A stretch of DNA of 64,000 nt from Paenibacillus sp. LHD-117 (GTDB lineage: Bacteria; Bacillota; Bacilli; Paenibacillales; Paenibacillaceae): contig NZ_JAVFVT010000007.1 of the NCBI RefSeq assembly GCF_030929555.1, positions 124,001 to 188,000 of the forward strand, written 5' to 3'. Positions 26,326-36,892 of this stretch are shown piece after piece. The notes beneath the pieces are model-generated. The model was not told where the DNA came from, searched no databases, and saw nothing but the letters and a program-made list of their open reading frames with translations. The first letter of the stretch is position 1; each line of letters opens with the position of its first letter. The position numbers and the translations under genes were made by a program.

Positions 26326-27096
26326 CTACGATTTGATCTTTTTCAGCTCTTGCAGAAGTTGGTGATTAAGGATTCGAATGTAAGTACCCTTCATTCCAAG
26401 CGACCTGGTTTCGATGACGCCGGCGCTTTCCAGCTTGCGGAGCGCATTGACGATAACCGAACGGGTAATGCCGACGCGGTCGGCGATTTTGGAAGCGACG
26501 AGTAGGCCTTCCTTCCCATCCAGCTCTTCGAAAATATGTTCCACCGCTTCAAGCTCGCTGAAGGACAACGAACCTACCGCGACTGATACGACCGCGCGGC
26601 TTCTGACTTCCTGCTCGATTTCGTCGGCGCGCTCGCGCAAAATTTCCATGCCTACGATCGTGGAGCCGTACTCCGCAAGCACCAGGTCGTCGTCGTCGAA
26701 CGATCCCGACATCCGGGTTAGCACTAGCGTGCCCAAACGATCTCCGCCGCCTGTAATCGGGACCACGGTCATCACTTCTTGGTCTCCAAGCCTAGAGAAC
26801 GTTTCCAGGATACCCGGATCGAGCGCGACGTTCGTCATGGATTCGGCCGTATCCAGAAATCGAATGTTGCTTTCTTGGGAGAAACGAAGCTCGTCCCCCG
26901 ACAAGGAACGGATATAATCGTGGTCGTAAATATCGACAGCTGCGCAGCCCAATATTTTGCCTCTGCGGCTGACGACGAAGACATTGCTTTGAATGGTGGA
27001 GCAAAGCACTTCAGCCATTTCCCTGAAGTTAAGGGCCTTGCCGGCCGCTCGCTGGAGCAGCCGGTTCAGCGTTCTCGTTTTGTTTAATAAACTCAT
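26326..27096 (-). CDS. codY: GTP-sensing global transcriptional repressor CodY
   Basis: A 256-residue regulator: N-terminal GAF-like domain that senses branched-chain amino acids ([30 protein letters not shown]), and a C-terminal winged helix-turn-helix with [20 protein letters not shown] followed by [14 protein letters not shown]. It represses amino-acid, competence and motility genes in rich conditions, in the cytoplasm. ATG at 27096 (GGGAGG 10 nt upstream) is preferred to the TTG two codons earlier, which is 4 nt from the ribosome site. It lies just upstream of the fla/che operon, as in B. subtilis. Confidence 0.97.
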   Translation of the reverse strand: MSLLNKTRTLNRLLQRAAGKALNFREMAEVLCSTIQSNVFVVSRRGKILGCAAVDIYDHDYIRSLSGDELRFSQESNIRFLDTAESMTNVALDPGILETFSRLGDQEVMTVVPITGGGDRLGTLVLTRMSGSFDDDDLVLAEYGSTIVGMEILRERADEIEQEVRSRAVVSVAVGSLSFSELEAVEHIFEELDGKEGLLVASKIADRVGITRSVIVNALRKLESAGVIETRSLGMKGTYIRILNHQLLQELKKIKS

Positions 27097-27125
27097 TTCC
27101 AATGTGCCTCCCAGAACTGTAGCGA

Positions 27126-28529
27126 CTACAAAATATATTGGCTCAAATCGCGGTCCTTCGCTATGCCGCCAAGCTTCTCGCGCACGTATTCCGGCGTGAT
27201 GGTCATCTTGTCGAGCGATAGCTCGGGCGCTTCGAAGCTTAAATCCTCGAGCAGCTTCTCAAGGATCGTATGAAGACGGCGCGCGCCGATATTCTCCATG
27301 TTGCGATTCACGTCCGCGGCGATCGAAGCCATCTCCCTTATCGCCTCCGGCGAGAATTCGACTTCGATGCCTTCCGTCTGAAGCAACGCGGTGTATTGCT
27401 TGGTCAGTGCGTTCTTCGGCTCCGTCAGTATACTGATGAAGTCGTCCAGGCTGAGCGATGTCAGCTCGACCCGAATCGGGAAACGCCCTTGAAGCTCCGG
27501 AATAAGATCCGAAGGTTTCGCGATGTGGAACGCGCCCGCGGCGATGAACAGAACATAATCCGTCTTCACGGGGCCGTACTTGGTCATAACCGTCGAACCC
27601 TCGACGATCGGCAGAATGTCTCTCTGAACCCCTTCGCGCGAAACATCGGGTCCGGAGCCTCTGGACGGGCTTGCGATTTTGTCGATTTCGTCGATGAAAA
27701 TAATGCCGCTCTGCTCCGCGCGCAAGACGGACTCCGTCACGACGTCGTCCATATCGATCAGCTTGTTCGCTTCTTCCTGCGTAAGCGCCTTGCGCGCTTC
27801 CTTCACGGGAAGCTTCCGCTTTTTCGGCTTCTTCGGCATTAATTGGCCAAACAGCTCCGACATGTTCATGCCCATGCCTTCCGGACCTTGGCCGTTCGCC
27901 AGCATATCCATCATATTCGGCGTCGTATCCTCGACCTCGATCTCGATCAGCTCGTTCTCCAGCTTGCCTGCGGCGAGCTGCTCCCTGATTTGGGAACGTT
28001 TCAGCTGCAGCGTCTGATCTTGTTCCTTGTCCTTCTCTTCTTCCTTCTCTTCCTGCCCGCCGCCGAACAACATTTCGAACGGATTTTTGGCCGGCTTCGC
28101 TTTCACCGCGCTCGGCGCGAGCAGCAAGACGATTCGTTCGTTGGCTTGTTTCTCGGCCTTCTCGCGCACTTGCTCCGTCTTCTCGGCTTTCACCATGCGG
28201 ATTGCCGTTTCGACCAAATCGCGGACCATCGACTCCACGTCGCGGCCAACGTAGCCGACCTCCGTGAATTTGGTCGCTTCGAGCTTGACGAACGGCGCTT
28301 TCACGAGGCGCGCGAGACGGCGCGCGATCTCGGTTTTGCCGACGCCGGTCGGGCCGATCATCAGAATATTTTTGGGTACGATTTCGTCTCTCAGCGCTTC
28401 ATCGAGCCGGCTTCTGCGGTATCTGTTGCGCAGCGCGACGGCAACGGAACGTTTCGCATCCTTCTGGCCAACGATGTACTTGTCGAGCTCCGCCACGATC
28501 TGGCGCGGCGTCCATGCATCATTCCCCAT
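27126..28529 (-). CDS. hslU: ATP-dependent protease ATPase subunit HslU (ClpY)
   Basis: A 467-residue AAA+ unfoldase that feeds HslV: Walker [18 protein letters not shown], the pore motif [11 protein letters not shown], an inserted Glu/Lys-rich I domain (about 115-230), Walker [12 protein letters not shown] and a C-terminal sensor domain ending DRDLSQYIL, the tail that docks into HslV. The ATG at 28529 has GGGAGG 8 nt upstream. The open frame continues 66 codons further with no homology. It follows hslV by 22 bp. Confidence 0.97.
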   Translation of the reverse strand: MGNDAWTPRQIVAELDKYIVGQKDAKRSVAVALRNRYRRSRLDEALRDEIVPKNILMIGPTGVGKTEIARRLARLVKAPFVKLEATKFTEVGYVGRDVESMVRDLVETAIRMVKAEKTEQVREKAEKQANERIVLLLAPSAVKAKPAKNPFEMLFGGGQEEKEEEKDKEQDQTLQLKRSQIREQLAAGKLENELIEIEVEDTTPNMMDMLANGQGPEGMGMNMSELFGQLMPKKPKKRKLPVKEARKALTQEEANKLIDMDDVVTESVLRAEQSGIIFIDEIDKIASPSRGSGPDVSREGVQRDILPIVEGSTVMTKYGPVKTDYVLFIAAGAFHIAKPSDLIPELQGRFPIRVELTSLSLDDFISILTEPKNALTKQYTALLQTEGIEVEFSPEAIREMASIAADVNRNMENIGARRLHTILEKLLEDLSFEAPELSLDKMTITPEYVREKLGGIAKDRDLSQYIL

Positions 28530-28551
28530 TCTACTCGCCTCCCGCATTCTT

Positions 28552-29097
28552 CTAAACGATCTCTTCCACGATAATATTATGATTCGTATAGACGCATATT
28601 TCGGCCGCGATTTCGAGCGCAGACCTAGCCATCTCCTTCGCTTCGAGACCCGGCGCGTGGCGCTTGAGCGCCCTTGCGGCCGACAAAGCGAATGTCCCTC
28701 CCGAACCGATCGCGAGTATGCCGTCATCCGGCTCGATGATCTCGCCGTTGCCGGAGATGAGCAGCAGGCCCGATTTGTCCATGACGAGCATCATCGCCTC
28801 AAGCTTTCGGAGCACTCGGTCCGAACGCCAATCCTTCGCCATTTCGACCGCAGCCCGTTGCAAGTTGCCATGATGCTCTTCCAGCTTCGCTTCGAATTTC
28901 TCGAACAAAGTGATCGCATCCGCGACCGAACCCGCGAACCCCGCAACCACTTGTCCTCGGTACAAACGCCTGACTTTCTTCGCCGTATTTTTCATGACCA
29001 TGCTGTTCCCGAAGGTAATTTGACCATCGCCGGCGATAGCGCCCTTCCCTTCGTGGCGAATCGCGCAGATCGTGGTGGCATGAAATTGCATTTCCAT
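28552..29097 (-). CDS. hslV: ATP-dependent protease proteolytic subunit HslV (ClpQ)
   Basis: A 181-residue proteasome-like peptidase that forms a complex with HslU. The catalytic Thr in E. coli follows the initiator Met. Here the matching [10 protein letters not shown] starts at residue 8, after MEMQFHA, so a 7-residue extension is present, as in other Bacillota. Conserved features include [20 protein letters not shown] and [19 protein letters not shown]. The ATG has GGAGG 7 nt upstream. A second ATG two codons later is possible. Confidence 0.95.
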   Translation of the reverse strand: MEMQFHATTICAIRHEGKGAIAGDGQITFGNSMVMKNTAKKVRRLYRGQVVAGFAGSVADAITLFEKFEAKLEEHHGNLQRAAVEMAKDWRSDRVLRKLEAMMLVMDKSGLLLISGNGEIIEPDDGILAIGSGGTFALSAARALKRHAPGLEAKEMARSALEIAAEICVYTNHNIIVEEIV

Positions 29098-29255
29098 CCT
29101 TCCGCCTCCTCATCCATAAGGTGTTATCGTAAACGTTTTAAGCATGCAAAAGCAATTTCCGGAAGTGAAAAAGGTCATTTAGTCTACTCTATGTGAGCAG
29201 AGCGTCGAACAGCACGTTTACCGCCCTTACCGTCTGTTAACGGCATTGCTCTAGT

Positions 29256-30584
29256 CTACTGTACGGCAAGATGCTCCAAATGTTGCATTTTGAACGCTTC
29301 TATCGCGTCAAGCGCCCGGTTTGCGATCGCCTCGTTTTTGTCCTTCTTGTTCCGAATTCGCGTTTCCAGCGGCGGGAACAAGCCGAAATTCGCGTTCATC
29401 GGCTGAAAATGTTTAAAGTCGGCCGTCGTAATGTAATTCGCCATGCTGCCAAGGGTCGTCTGCTCCGGCAGAACGATCGGCTCGAGCCCGCGCGCCAATC
29501 TGCCCGCGTTCACACCCGCGATCAAGCCCGATGCCGCCGATTCGACGTAACCTTCGACTCCGGTCATCTGCCCGGCGAAAAACAGTGTCTCGCTCGACTG
29601 CGTCTGGTAGGTCGGCTTGAGCAGCTTCGGCGAATTAATGAACGTATTGCGGTGCATGACTCCGAAACGAACGAATTCGGCGTTCTCCAGTCCCGGAATA
29701 AGCGAAAATACGCGTTTCTGTTCGCCCCACTTCAGATGGGTTTGGAAACCAACCATGTTGTACAACGTGCCCGCCGCGTTATCCTGACGCAGCTGAATGA
29801 CGGCATGCGGCAGCTTGCCCGTATGCGGATTCATCAACCCGACCGGCTTCATGGGACCGAACAGCGCGGTTTGTTTGCCCCGCTTCATCATGACTTCGAT
29901 CGGCATGCAGCCCTCGAAATAGATTTCTTTCTCGAACTCCTTGAGCTCCGCCGTCTCCGCGCTAATCAAAGCATCGTAGAAGACGTCGAACTCCTTTTCG
30001 GTCATCGGACAATTGAGGTAGGCCGCTTCTCCCTTGTCATACCGGGAAGCCAAATAAACCTTGCTCATGTCGATGGAATCCTTCTCGATGATCGGCGCCG
30101 CGGCGTCGTAGAAATAGAAGTACTCCTCGCCCAGCAGCTCTTGAATCTGCTTGGACAACGCGGGTGCGGTGAGCGGCCCCGTTGCGATGACGGCAATGCC
30201 TTCTCGCGGGATCTCGGTCACTTCCTCGTTCAGCACTTCAATGAGCGGATGCTCGCGCAGCCTGCTCGTTACTTCGCCCGAGAAGCCGTCGCGATCGACC
30301 GCGAGCGCGCCTCCCGCGGGTACGGCGTTGTGATCGGCACTGCTGAGGATCAGGGAATTCAACCGGCGCATCTCTTCCTTCAACACGCCTACGGCGTTCG
30401 ATAAGCCGTTGGCGCGCAAGCTGTTGCTGCATACCAATTCTGCGAATTGATTCGTATGGTGAGCCGGCGTTTGTTTCGCCGGACGCATTTCGTATAGCGT
30501 GACGGGCACGCCCTGCGACGCGATCTGCCATGCGGCTTCGCTGCCCGCAAGTCCTGCACCGATGACGGTAACTCTCTGGGACAT
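29256..30584 (-). CDS. trmFO: tRNA U54 methyltransferase TrmFO (folate/FAD-dependent)
   Basis: A 442-residue flavoprotein that makes ribothymidine at position 54 of tRNA using methylene-tetrahydrofolate. The N-terminus has the FAD-binding [18 protein letters not shown]. Other TrmFO hallmarks are [20 protein letters not shown] and [19 protein letters not shown]. The ATG at 30584 lies 12 nt after AAAGGA. The longer frame to 30608 would start before this site. It follows topA. The xerC (codV) gene that follows trmFO in B. subtilis is absent, and hslV comes next after 158 bp. Confidence 0.96.
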   Translation of the reverse strand: MSQRVTVIGAGLAGSEAAWQIASQGVPVTLYEMRPAKQTPAHHTNQFAELVCSNSLRANGLSNAVGVLKEEMRRLNSLILSSADHNAVPAGGALAVDRDGFSGEVTSRLREHPLIEVLNEEVTEIPREGIAVIATGPLTAPALSKQIQELLGEEYFYFYDAAAPIIEKDSIDMSKVYLASRYDKGEAAYLNCPMTEKEFDVFYDALISAETAELKEFEKEIYFEGCMPIEVMMKRGKQTALFGPMKPVGLMNPHTGKLPHAVIQLRQDNAAGTLYNMVGFQTHLKWGEQKRVFSLIPGLENAEFVRFGVMHRNTFINSPKLLKPTYQTQSSETLFFAGQMTGVEGYVESAASGLIAGVNAGRLARGLEPIVLPEQTTLGSMANYITTADFKHFQPMNANFGLFPPLETRIRNKKDKNEAIANRALDAIEAFKMQHLEHLAVQ

Positions 30585-30662
30585 TCGTAACTTCAATCCT
30601 TTCGGCAAAACTTTTTGAAATTTCTGACGTTAATTGGCACACATTGGCTGAGAAAGACATCA

Positions 30663-30682
30663 TCCTCCCCGTGAAGGGAGGA
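30663..30682 (-). terminator. Short GC hairpin between topA and trmFO (weak terminator or attenuator)
   Basis: A 7-bp perfect stem, TCCTCCC with GGGAGGA around a 6-nt loop, in the 121-bp gap after topA. Only a short broken T-run follows on the minus strand, so termination may be partial. Confidence 0.35.
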
Positions 30683-30705
30683 CGTGAGTGACGTTCGTCA
30701 TTCGG

Positions 30706-32805
30706 TTAAGCCTGCTCTTCCTGATCCTCATCCGGCGCTTCTTCCGAATAGCTGCATGTCGGACATTGCAGCTTCACGCCGGCGCGGCTGCGTTTCTCCA
30801 CGAGCATGGCGTCGCAATTAGGGCAAGGCTTGCCCGTCGGCTTATCCCAAGAAACGTAATCGCAGCCCGGATACTGGTCGCAGCCGTAGAAAATCCGGCC
30901 CTTTTTGCTGCGTCTTTCGATGATTTTACCTTCGCCGCATTTCGGGCAGCTTACGCCAATATCCTTGACGATCGGCTTCGTATTGCGGCAATCCGGGAAA
31001 CCTGAGCAAGCGAGGAATTTGCCGAACCGACCCATTTTGTACACGAGCGGCTTGCCGCATTTCTCGCAGATCTCGTCGGAAACCTCATCCTGGATCTCGA
31101 TTTCTTTCATTTCGTCTTCCGCGACCTCCAGCCGCTTCTCGAACGATTCGTAGAAGTTGGCGAGCACCTTCACCCAGTCCACGGTTCCCTCTTCCACATG
31201 GTCGAGATTCCCCTCCATGTTCGCCGTGAACTCGGCGTCGAGAATTTCGGGGAAAAATTCTTCCATTAGCTGAATGACGAGTTCGCCGAGCTCCGTCGGC
31301 ATGAACTTCTTCTCTTCGATCGCGACATAGCCGCGTTTCTGGATCGTTTCCAGCGTCGGCGCGTACGTGCTTGGCCGTCCGATGCCGAGCTCCTCCAGCG
31401 TCTTCACAAGCCTTGCTTCCGTATAACGCGGCGGCGGCTGCGTAAAGTGCTGCTTCGGCTCCACCGACTCGGTCTCCAGCCTATCGCCGATCGCAAGCGG
31501 AGGAAGGAACTTATGCTCTTCTTCCGTTCCGTCGTCATTGCCTTCGACGTAGACCTTCATGAAGCCGGGGAATTTGATCTTTGAGCCTGTCGCGCGGAAT
31601 ACCGCATCGCCCGATTGCAGGTCGACCGTCATCGTGTCAAGAACGGCGGATGCCATCTGGCTGGACGCGAACCGCTCCCAGACCAGCTTGTATAACCGCA
31701 GTTGATCACGCGAGAGGAAAGGCTTCATCGATTCGGGATCGCGATAGATCGACGTTGGACGGATCGCTTCGTGCGCATCCTGCGCGTTGCTGTTTTTCTT
31801 CGTGTACACCCGCGGCTGCTCCGGCACGTAATCCGGACCGTATTTCTCGGTGATATATTCCTTCGCCTCGTCTTGCGCGACCGGCGAGATGCGTGTCGAA
31901 TCCGTTCTCATGTATGTAATGAGACCGACCGTGCCCTCCTTGCCAAGCTCAACGCCTTCGTACAGCTGCTGGGCGACGGACATCGTCTTGGAAGCGCGAT
32001 AGCCGATCTTGCGTGCCGCTTCTTGCTGCAAGGAGCTTGTAATGAAAGGAGGCGCGGGATTCCGCAGTCTTTCCTTCTCTTTCACTTCCAGGACGGTGAA
32101 CGATTCGCCTTTCATTGCGGCTAATACTTCTTGTACGTCGGCTTCCTTGCCTAGCTCCCGTTTCTCGCCGTTCACGGAATAATATTTGGATTCGAGCGAT
32201 ACGCCCTTCTGCTTCAGCTTGGCCGTGATGGACCAATACTCCTCGGGCACGAACGCGTCGATTTCGTTATCCCGGTCGATGATGAGCTTCACCGCTACCG
32301 ATTGTACGCGGCCGGCGGATAATCCCTTCTTCACCTTCTTCCAGAGAAGCGGGCTGATCTTGTAGCCAACCAGACGGTCAAGTATACGGCGCGCCTGCTG
32401 GGCGTTGACCAGGTCCATATTGATTTTGCGGGGATGCTTAAACGCATCCTTGACCGCTTGTTTCGTTATTTCATTAAAGACGACCCTGCATGTATCGCCT
32501 TCGTTCAGCTCCAGGTAATGGGCCAAATGCCAGGCGATCGCCTCGCCTTCGCGATCGGGGTCGGCCGCCAGATAAACGTTTTTCACTTTTTTGCTGGCGT
32601 CCTTCAGTTCTTTCAGCACGCTGCCTTTGCCGCGGATCGTAATATATTTGGGATTAAAGTCGTTCTCGACTTCGACGCCAATCTGGCTCTTCGGCAAATC
32701 GCGAATATGGCCCATGGAGGCTTTTACGATAAATTTGCTGCCTAAGTATTTGCCGATCGTTTTGGCTTTGGCCGGGGATTCTACTATGACTAATGAATCA
32801 GCCAT
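30706..32805 (-). CDS. topA: DNA topoisomerase I
   Basis: A 699-residue type IA topoisomerase that relaxes negative supercoils: TOPRIM domain ([33 protein letters not shown]), catalytic Tyr in [14 protein letters not shown], and three C-terminal four-cysteine zinc ribbons ([20 protein letters not shown] onward, [20 protein letters not shown] onward, [20 protein letters not shown] onward). The ATG at 32805 has GGAGG 8 nt upstream. The frame extends 9 codons further without support. It follows dprA by 28 bp. Confidence 0.98.
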   Translation of the reverse strand: MADSLVIVESPAKAKTIGKYLGSKFIVKASMGHIRDLPKSQIGVEVENDFNPKYITIRGKGSVLKELKDASKKVKNVYLAADPDREGEAIAWHLAHYLELNEGDTCRVVFNEITKQAVKDAFKHPRKINMDLVNAQQARRILDRLVGYKISPLLWKKVKKGLSAGRVQSVAVKLIIDRDNEIDAFVPEEYWSITAKLKQKGVSLESKYYSVNGEKRELGKEADVQEVLAAMKGESFTVLEVKEKERLRNPAPPFITSSLQQEAARKIGYRASKTMSVAQQLYEGVELGKEGTVGLITYMRTDSTRISPVAQDEAKEYITEKYGPDYVPEQPRVYTKKNSNAQDAHEAIRPTSIYRDPESMKPFLSRDQLRLYKLVWERFASSQMASAVLDTMTVDLQSGDAVFRATGSKIKFPGFMKVYVEGNDDGTEEEHKFLPPLAIGDRLETESVEPKQHFTQPPPRYTEARLVKTLEELGIGRPSTYAPTLETIQKRGYVAIEEKKFMPTELGELVIQLMEEFFPEILDAEFTANMEGNLDHVEEGTVDWVKVLANFYESFEKRLEVAEDEMKEIEIQDEVSDEICEKCGKPLVYKMGRFGKFLACSGFPDCRNTKPIVKDIGVSCPKCGEGKIIERRSKKGRIFYGCDQYPGCDYVSWDKPTGKPCPNCDAMLVEKRSRAGVKLQCPTCSYSEEAPDEDQEEQA

Positions 32806-32833
32806 GCGAGGTGCCTCCTCTCTTTGCGACAAG

Positions 32834-33985
32834 TTACAGGATCATATATATGGAACCAGGCTGTAGCTCGATTTTCCGTTTTATACATAAATTTAGCAGA
32901 AGTGCGTTCAAATGTCCAAACGGAATAGCAGACAGCTCGTGAAGTTCGTCGATCGACATGGGCCGGTCTCTAAGCAGGGCCAGCAGTTTGACCTCTTCGG
33001 GCGTGGTCAGTTCGGCAGGCCGATCCTTCCCGGGCTCGTCAATCATCGAAATCTTAGCCCATGGTTTCGCCGCTTCGCGAAGCCATAGCAGCTGTTCGAA
33101 AATATCGTCGATACCCGTAAGAATCCTAGCTTTCTCCTCGCGGATCAACGCATTTGGCCCCTCGCTCTTCGGGGATGAATGATGGCCGGGAACCGCGAAC
33201 AATTCCCTATTCATCTCGAATGCGAATTTCGCCGTAATAAGGGATCCGCTCTTCTGCGCTCCCTCCACGACGACCGTCGCGCAGGCGAGCCCCGCGATGA
33301 TCCGATTACGCTGATGGAATTGGCCTGGGTGAAGCTTCGTCCCGAGTGGCGTCTCTGATAACAGCAGTCCTCTCTCCGCTATGCTGCGAAATAAGGATTC
33401 GTTCTGCGGCGGGTAACAGGTATCGATAGGGGTAGGCAGCACGGCTATCGTGCTCCCAGAGCCGTTCAGAGCCGCCTCGTGCGCTCTGCTGTCGATTCCT
33501 CTAGCCAATCCGCTAACGACCGTAATACCGGCTTCTGCGAGCTCCTGAGCGATGTTAGATGCCGTTTGCCTGCCATATGCCGTCGGCATACGCGTGCCAA
33601 CGATGGCGACCGCAGGGCGTTCCAGCAATTCCAATCGTCCCTTTGCGTACAATACCCACGGCGGCTGGGCGATTTGTCCAAGCACGAACGGGTACGCCTC
33701 ATCGAAGGGCGTCAACAGGACGGCCCCCGCGTCGGAAGTTCTCGCCTCGGCTCCGGCAGACCTTCCTTCATCTAATGCGGAATGCCATGAGCGATTCCGG
33801 AATAGCTCAACCGTTCTGTCCGCCTGATCCTTGCGGAAGCCGGCAGCCAGCAGCTCTTCGCCCGTCCACCGCTCTTTTGCCCAAAGTCTATGCTTCACTG
33901 CCCTGTCTATCGCATGCCAACCTATGCCCGGTATCTCGTATAACGCCAGTACCATCGTTCGTATTCGATTCCGTTTATCGTTCAT
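32834..33985 (-). CDS. dprA: DNA processing protein DprA (Smf)
   Basis: A 383-residue protein that loads RecA on incoming single-stranded DNA during transformation. It has an N-terminal helical extension, a Rossmann-like DprA domain ([57 protein letters not shown]) and a C-terminal winged-helix-like segment ([20 protein letters not shown]). The ATG at 33985 has AGAGGG 9 nt upstream. It lies between sucD and topA as in Bacillus. A ComM-like gene lies just 2.9 kb away. Confidence 0.95.
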   Translation of the reverse strand: MNDKRNRIRTMVLALYEIPGIGWHAIDRAVKHRLWAKERWTGEELLAAGFRKDQADRTVELFRNRSWHSALDEGRSAGAEARTSDAGAVLLTPFDEAYPFVLGQIAQPPWVLYAKGRLELLERPAVAIVGTRMPTAYGRQTASNIAQELAEAGITVVSGLARGIDSRAHEAALNGSGSTIAVLPTPIDTCYPPQNESLFRSIAERGLLLSETPLGTKLHPGQFHQRNRIIAGLACATVVVEGAQKSGSLITAKFAFEMNRELFAVPGHHSSPKSEGPNALIREEKARILTGIDDIFEQLLWLREAAKPWAKISMIDEPGKDRPAELTTPEEVKLLALLRDRPMSIDELHELSAIPFGHLNALLLNLCIKRKIELQPGSIYMIL

Positions 33986-34099
33986 TGACCATAACCCTCT
34001 CATGGTTAGGGCAGGTTCACATCCTTATCTATTTTGCTTCACATGGAGGAAGAATGCAAGTCGCCCTTTATTTTTGAGCTTAAGCCGCTTGGGAAAGCA

Positions 34100-34145
34100 A
34101 AAGAAAAAGCAACCTTCAAGACCCAATTGGGCAGAAAGGTTGCTT
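34100..34145 (-). terminator. Rho-independent terminator after sucD
   Basis: Outer stem AAGCAACCTT / AAGGTTGCTT with an inner CCCAATTGGG palindrome. The minus-strand 3' side reads TTTTTCTTTTG. It lies 23 bp after the sucD stop and ends the sucCD transcript before dprA. Confidence 0.9.
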
Positions 34146-34167
34146 ACCTGTATCGTTAGTTATTCGA

Positions 34168-35100
34168 TTACTTGCGCGTGATGCATTTTTCCAGGAGGCC
34201 TTGCTCTTCCAGCACGCTCACGAGCGTGGAGCCCATGTCGGAAGGCGTAGGAGCGACTTTGATTCCGCAAGCTTCAAGCGTTGCGATCTTTTCTGCCGCC
34301 GTGCCTTTGCCGCCGGAAATAATGGCGCCAGCATGTCCCATCCGTTTGCCCGGAGGCGCCGTCGCGCCGCCGATGAAGCCGACGACAGGCTTCTTCATGT
34401 TCGCCTTGATCCACTCGGCCGCTTCTTCTTCGGCCGTGCCGCCGATTTCGCCGATCATAATAACGGCGTATGTGTCCGGATCATCGTTGAAACGGCTAAG
34501 AATATCGATGAACTCGGAACCCTTGACAGGGTCGCCGCCGATGCCGACCGCGGAGGATTGACCGATGCCGCGAGTCGTTAATTGGTGAACCGCTTCGTAT
34601 GTCAACGTCCCGGAACGGGACACGACGCCTACATGGCCAACTGTGTGGATGTAACCTGGCATGATGCCGATTTTGCACTCGCCCGGCGTGATAACGCCCG
34701 GGCAGTTCGGCCCGATCAATACCGTTTTGCTTCCTTCCATGTAACGTTTCACGTTAACCATGTCGAGGACAGGGATGCCCTCCGTGATGCAGATGACGAG
34801 ATCCAGCTCGGCATCTACCGCTTCCATGATGGAATCGGCAGCGAATGCCGGCGGTACGTAAATAACGGATGCTGTTGCGCCCGTTGCGTTTTTCGCTTCA
34901 AGAACCGTATTAAATACCGGCAAAGTAGCCACGGAGCCGTTCTCCAGCGTAATGTCCACGGTTGTTCCGCCTTTGCCAGGCGTTACGCCGCCTACCATTT
35001 GCGTGCCGTAGTCAAGTGCGCCTTTTGCGTGGAACATGCCCGTTTTGCCCGTGATGCCTTGAGTGATGACCTTTGTATCCTTATTGACCAAAATACTCAA
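34168..35100 (-). CDS. sucD: Succinyl-CoA synthetase alpha subunit SucD
   Basis: A 310-residue TCA-cycle enzyme subunit that carries the phospho-histidine. CoA-binding Rossmann region [40 protein letters not shown]; phospho-His segment [17 protein letters not shown]. With SucC it makes succinate and ATP/GTP from succinyl-CoA. It is separated from sucC by 277 bp, most of which is the second copy of the intercistronic repeat. In B. subtilis the two genes are adjacent. Confidence 0.97.
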   Translation of the reverse strand: MSILVNKDTKVITQGITGKTGMFHAKGALDYGTQMVGGVTPGKGGTTVDITLENGSVATLPVFNTVLEAKNATGATASVIYVPPAFAADSIMEAVDAELDLVICITEGIPVLDMVNVKRYMEGSKTVLIGPNCPGVITPGECKIGIMPGYIHTVGHVGVVSRSGTLTYEAVHQLTTRGIGQSSAVGIGGDPVKGSEFIDILSRFNDDPDTYAVIMIGEIGGTAEEEAAEWIKANMKKPVVGFIGGATAPPGKRMGHAGAIISGGKGTAAEKIATLEACGIKVAPTPSDMGSTLVSVLEEQGLLEKCITRK

Positions 35101-35143
35101 CTTAACTCACATCCCCTGATTGAATTCAATGCTTATCGAGGTT

Positions 35144-35347
35144 GTTCAAAAAGTCCGCTTCCCATTACGAAGTAACACAAGTGGCCTACTCGACATCGAA
35201 TCTTGAACTCAGCCGAACCTAAGCTTATGCTTTCGAAGTATGTTTCCTTCGGAAACATTGCAGGTGCTCACGTAGCTCTGCTACGCTCCGCTCCTCAGTT
35301 CTAGCTTCTTTCAATATTCTCGGTACTGAAAACCGAACTTTTTGAAC
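35144..35347 (-). repeat. Intercistronic palindromic repeat, copy 2 (sucC|sucD), with extra hairpin
   Basis: A 204-bp relative of the element at 14449-14614. Its ends form an 11-bp perfect inverted repeat (GTTCAAAAAGT / ACTTTTTGAAC), extended by CG with one mismatch. Compared with the other copies it holds about 40 extra bases, which include the hairpin ATGTTTCC-TTC-GGAAACAT, just before the shared CTCACGTAGCTCTGCTACGC core. It begins 30 nt after the sucC stop region and ends 43 nt before the sucD ATG, on the same strand relation to transcription as the other two. Confidence 0.85.
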
Positions 35348-35377
35348 TCTAAATTATTGTCAGCCGCTATCGCAGCT

Positions 35378-36538
35378 TTATTTCACTAGAGCGACAATCT
35401 TCTGAGCGCCGTCGGACATGGAATCGGCCGCAACGATGTTCAGGCCGGATTCGTTGAGCAGCTTTTTGCCCAACTCGACGTTCGTGCCTTCGAGGCGTAC
35501 GACCAGCGGACGGTCCAGACCCAGCTCTCTCGCAGCCGCGATTACGCCTTCCGCGATAACGTCGCACTTCATGATGCCGCCGAAAATATTGACGAAAATG
35601 CCTTTGACCTTCTCGTCAGACAGGATGATTTTGAACGCTTCCGTTACTTTCTCTTTGGTAGCGCCGCCCCCTACGTCCAGGAAGTTGGCAGGGTCGCCGC
35701 CGTAGTATTTGATAATGTCCATCGTCGCCATCGCCAAACCTGCGCCGTTAACCATGCAGCCGATGTTGCCGTCGAGCGCGATGTAGCTCAGGTCGTATTT
35801 GGACGCTTCGATTTCTTTCGCGTCTTCCTCGTCGAGGTCGCGCAGCTCGATGATGTCCTTGTGGCGGTAAAGCGCATTGGAGTCGAAGTTCAGCTTCGCG
35901 TCAAGCGCCATGACGTTGCCGTCGCCGGTCACGACAAGCGGGTTGATCTCGGCGATGGAGCAGTCTTTCTCCACGAACGCCGCGTACAGCGCCAGCATAA
36001 ATTTGACCGCCTTGTTCACCAGCTCGGTCGGGATATTGATCGCGTAAGCCAGCTTGCGGGCTTGGAACGGCTGCATGCCAACCGCAGGATCAATTACTTC
36101 TTTGAAGATTTTCTCCGGGGAATGCTCGGCAACTTCCTCGATCTCCGTGCCGCCTTCTTCGGATGCCATCATCGTCACACGGCCCGTGCCGCGGTCGAGT
36201 ACTACGCCGATATAATATTCCTTCTTGATATCGCAGCCTTGCTCAATCAGAAGGCGTTTTACTTCTTTGCCTTCAGGGCCTGTTTGGTGCGTAACGAGCA
36301 CCTTGCCCAAAATTTCGCTAGCGTAAGCGCGAACCTCGTCCAGGTTTTTCGCGACTTTAACGCCGCCCGCTTTGCCGCGTCCGCCCGCGTGGATTTGCGC
36401 CTTCACGACGACGACTGGCGTTCCGAGCGATTGTGCCGCTTCGACGGCTTCGTCGACGGAGAAAGCCACTTTGCCCTCCGGTACGACTACCCCGTACTGC
36501 TTCAGCACCGCTTTGCCTTGATACTCATGGATATTCAT
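35378..36538 (-). CDS. sucC: Succinyl-CoA synthetase beta subunit SucC (ADP-forming)
   Basis: A 386-residue ATP-grasp protein: [20 protein letters not shown] start, [20 protein letters not shown] nucleotide loop, [20 protein letters not shown], and [20 protein letters not shown] near the C-terminus. It partners SucD in the TCA cycle. The ATG at 36538 has GGAGG 9 nt upstream. The open frame extends 7 codons further without support. Confidence 0.97.
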   Translation of the reverse strand: MNIHEYQGKAVLKQYGVVVPEGKVAFSVDEAVEAAQSLGTPVVVVKAQIHAGGRGKAGGVKVAKNLDEVRAYASEILGKVLVTHQTGPEGKEVKRLLIEQGCDIKKEYYIGVVLDRGTGRVTMMASEEGGTEIEEVAEHSPEKIFKEVIDPAVGMQPFQARKLAYAINIPTELVNKAVKFMLALYAAFVEKDCSIAEINPLVVTGDGNVMALDAKLNFDSNALYRHKDIIELRDLDEEDAKEIEASKYDLSYIALDGNIGCMVNGAGLAMATMDIIKYYGGDPANFLDVGGGATKEKVTEAFKIILSDEKVKGIFVNIFGGIMKCDVIAEGVIAAARELGLDRPLVVRLEGTNVELGKKLLNESGLNIVAADSMSDGAQKIVALVK

Positions 36539-36595
36539 TGTTGAAATCCTCCATTTCACAGACTCAAATCAGTCATATGTACACAAACCTTTTTC

Positions 36596-36626
36596 ATTGT
36601 AGCATTTTTCTTTGTTGAAAGCGCAA
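36596..36626 (-). promoter_or_regulatory. Probable SigA promoter for sucCD
   Basis: On the minus strand, TTGCGC and TACAAT are 19 nt apart, with a TGC extended -10 immediately before TACAAT. It lies about 60 bp upstream of the sucC ATG. The wide spacer makes it moderate. A nearby short palindrome ATCTCA-AAA-TGAGAT (36647-36661) might be an operator, but I cannot assign it. Confidence 0.45.
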
Positions 36627-36728
36627 GCTTTTTTGATATGGATATCATCTCAAAATGAGATTAAAGGCAGGCTACGCCAACTAGTATGACCCATTGCTAA
36701 AGAATTAATCGCCTTGTCGCTGCAAGGA

Positions 36729-36757
36729 TTGACACGGTTCAGTATAGCGACTATGAT
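36729..36757 (+). promoter_or_regulatory. SigA promoter of the comM-like gene
   Basis: TTGACA and TATGAT separated by exactly 17 nt on the plus strand. The predicted RNA start, near 36764, gives a leader of about 130 nt before the comM-like ATG, ending in a terminator-like hairpin. It is the best promoter match in the 354-bp intergenic gap between sucC and this gene. Confidence 0.8.
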
Positions 36758-36842
36758 GTTAGGTAATTGCTCCGAATCAACGAATTCGTAACGTTGTCCG
36801 TTTGATTCTTTTTACTAAAAATATAGATGCGCGAATGTAGGG

Positions 36843-36892
36843 AAGCACCCCATTGACGGCTCGTTCGATCAGCCTATGGAGGTGCTTTTTTT
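36843..36892 (+). terminator. Terminator-like hairpin overlapping the comM ribosome site
   Basis: Stem AAGCACC / GGTGCTT extended by CCAT / ATGG (one bulged A) and GGCT / AGCC, with seven T directly after. The ATG of the next gene follows the T-run at once. The 3' arm contains GGAGG (36878-36882), 10 nt from that ATG, so folding would both stop transcription and hide the ribosome site. Confidence 0.65.

Noticed and set aside
28530..28727. 66-codon N-terminal extension of hslU
   Set aside because: Runs into hslV, is Arg/Ser-rich without homology, and the internal ATG at 28529 has a proper ribosome site.
29271..30404. 377-codon plus-strand open frame
   Set aside because: Antisense to trmFO; Arg/Leu/His-rich and without ribosome site or homology.
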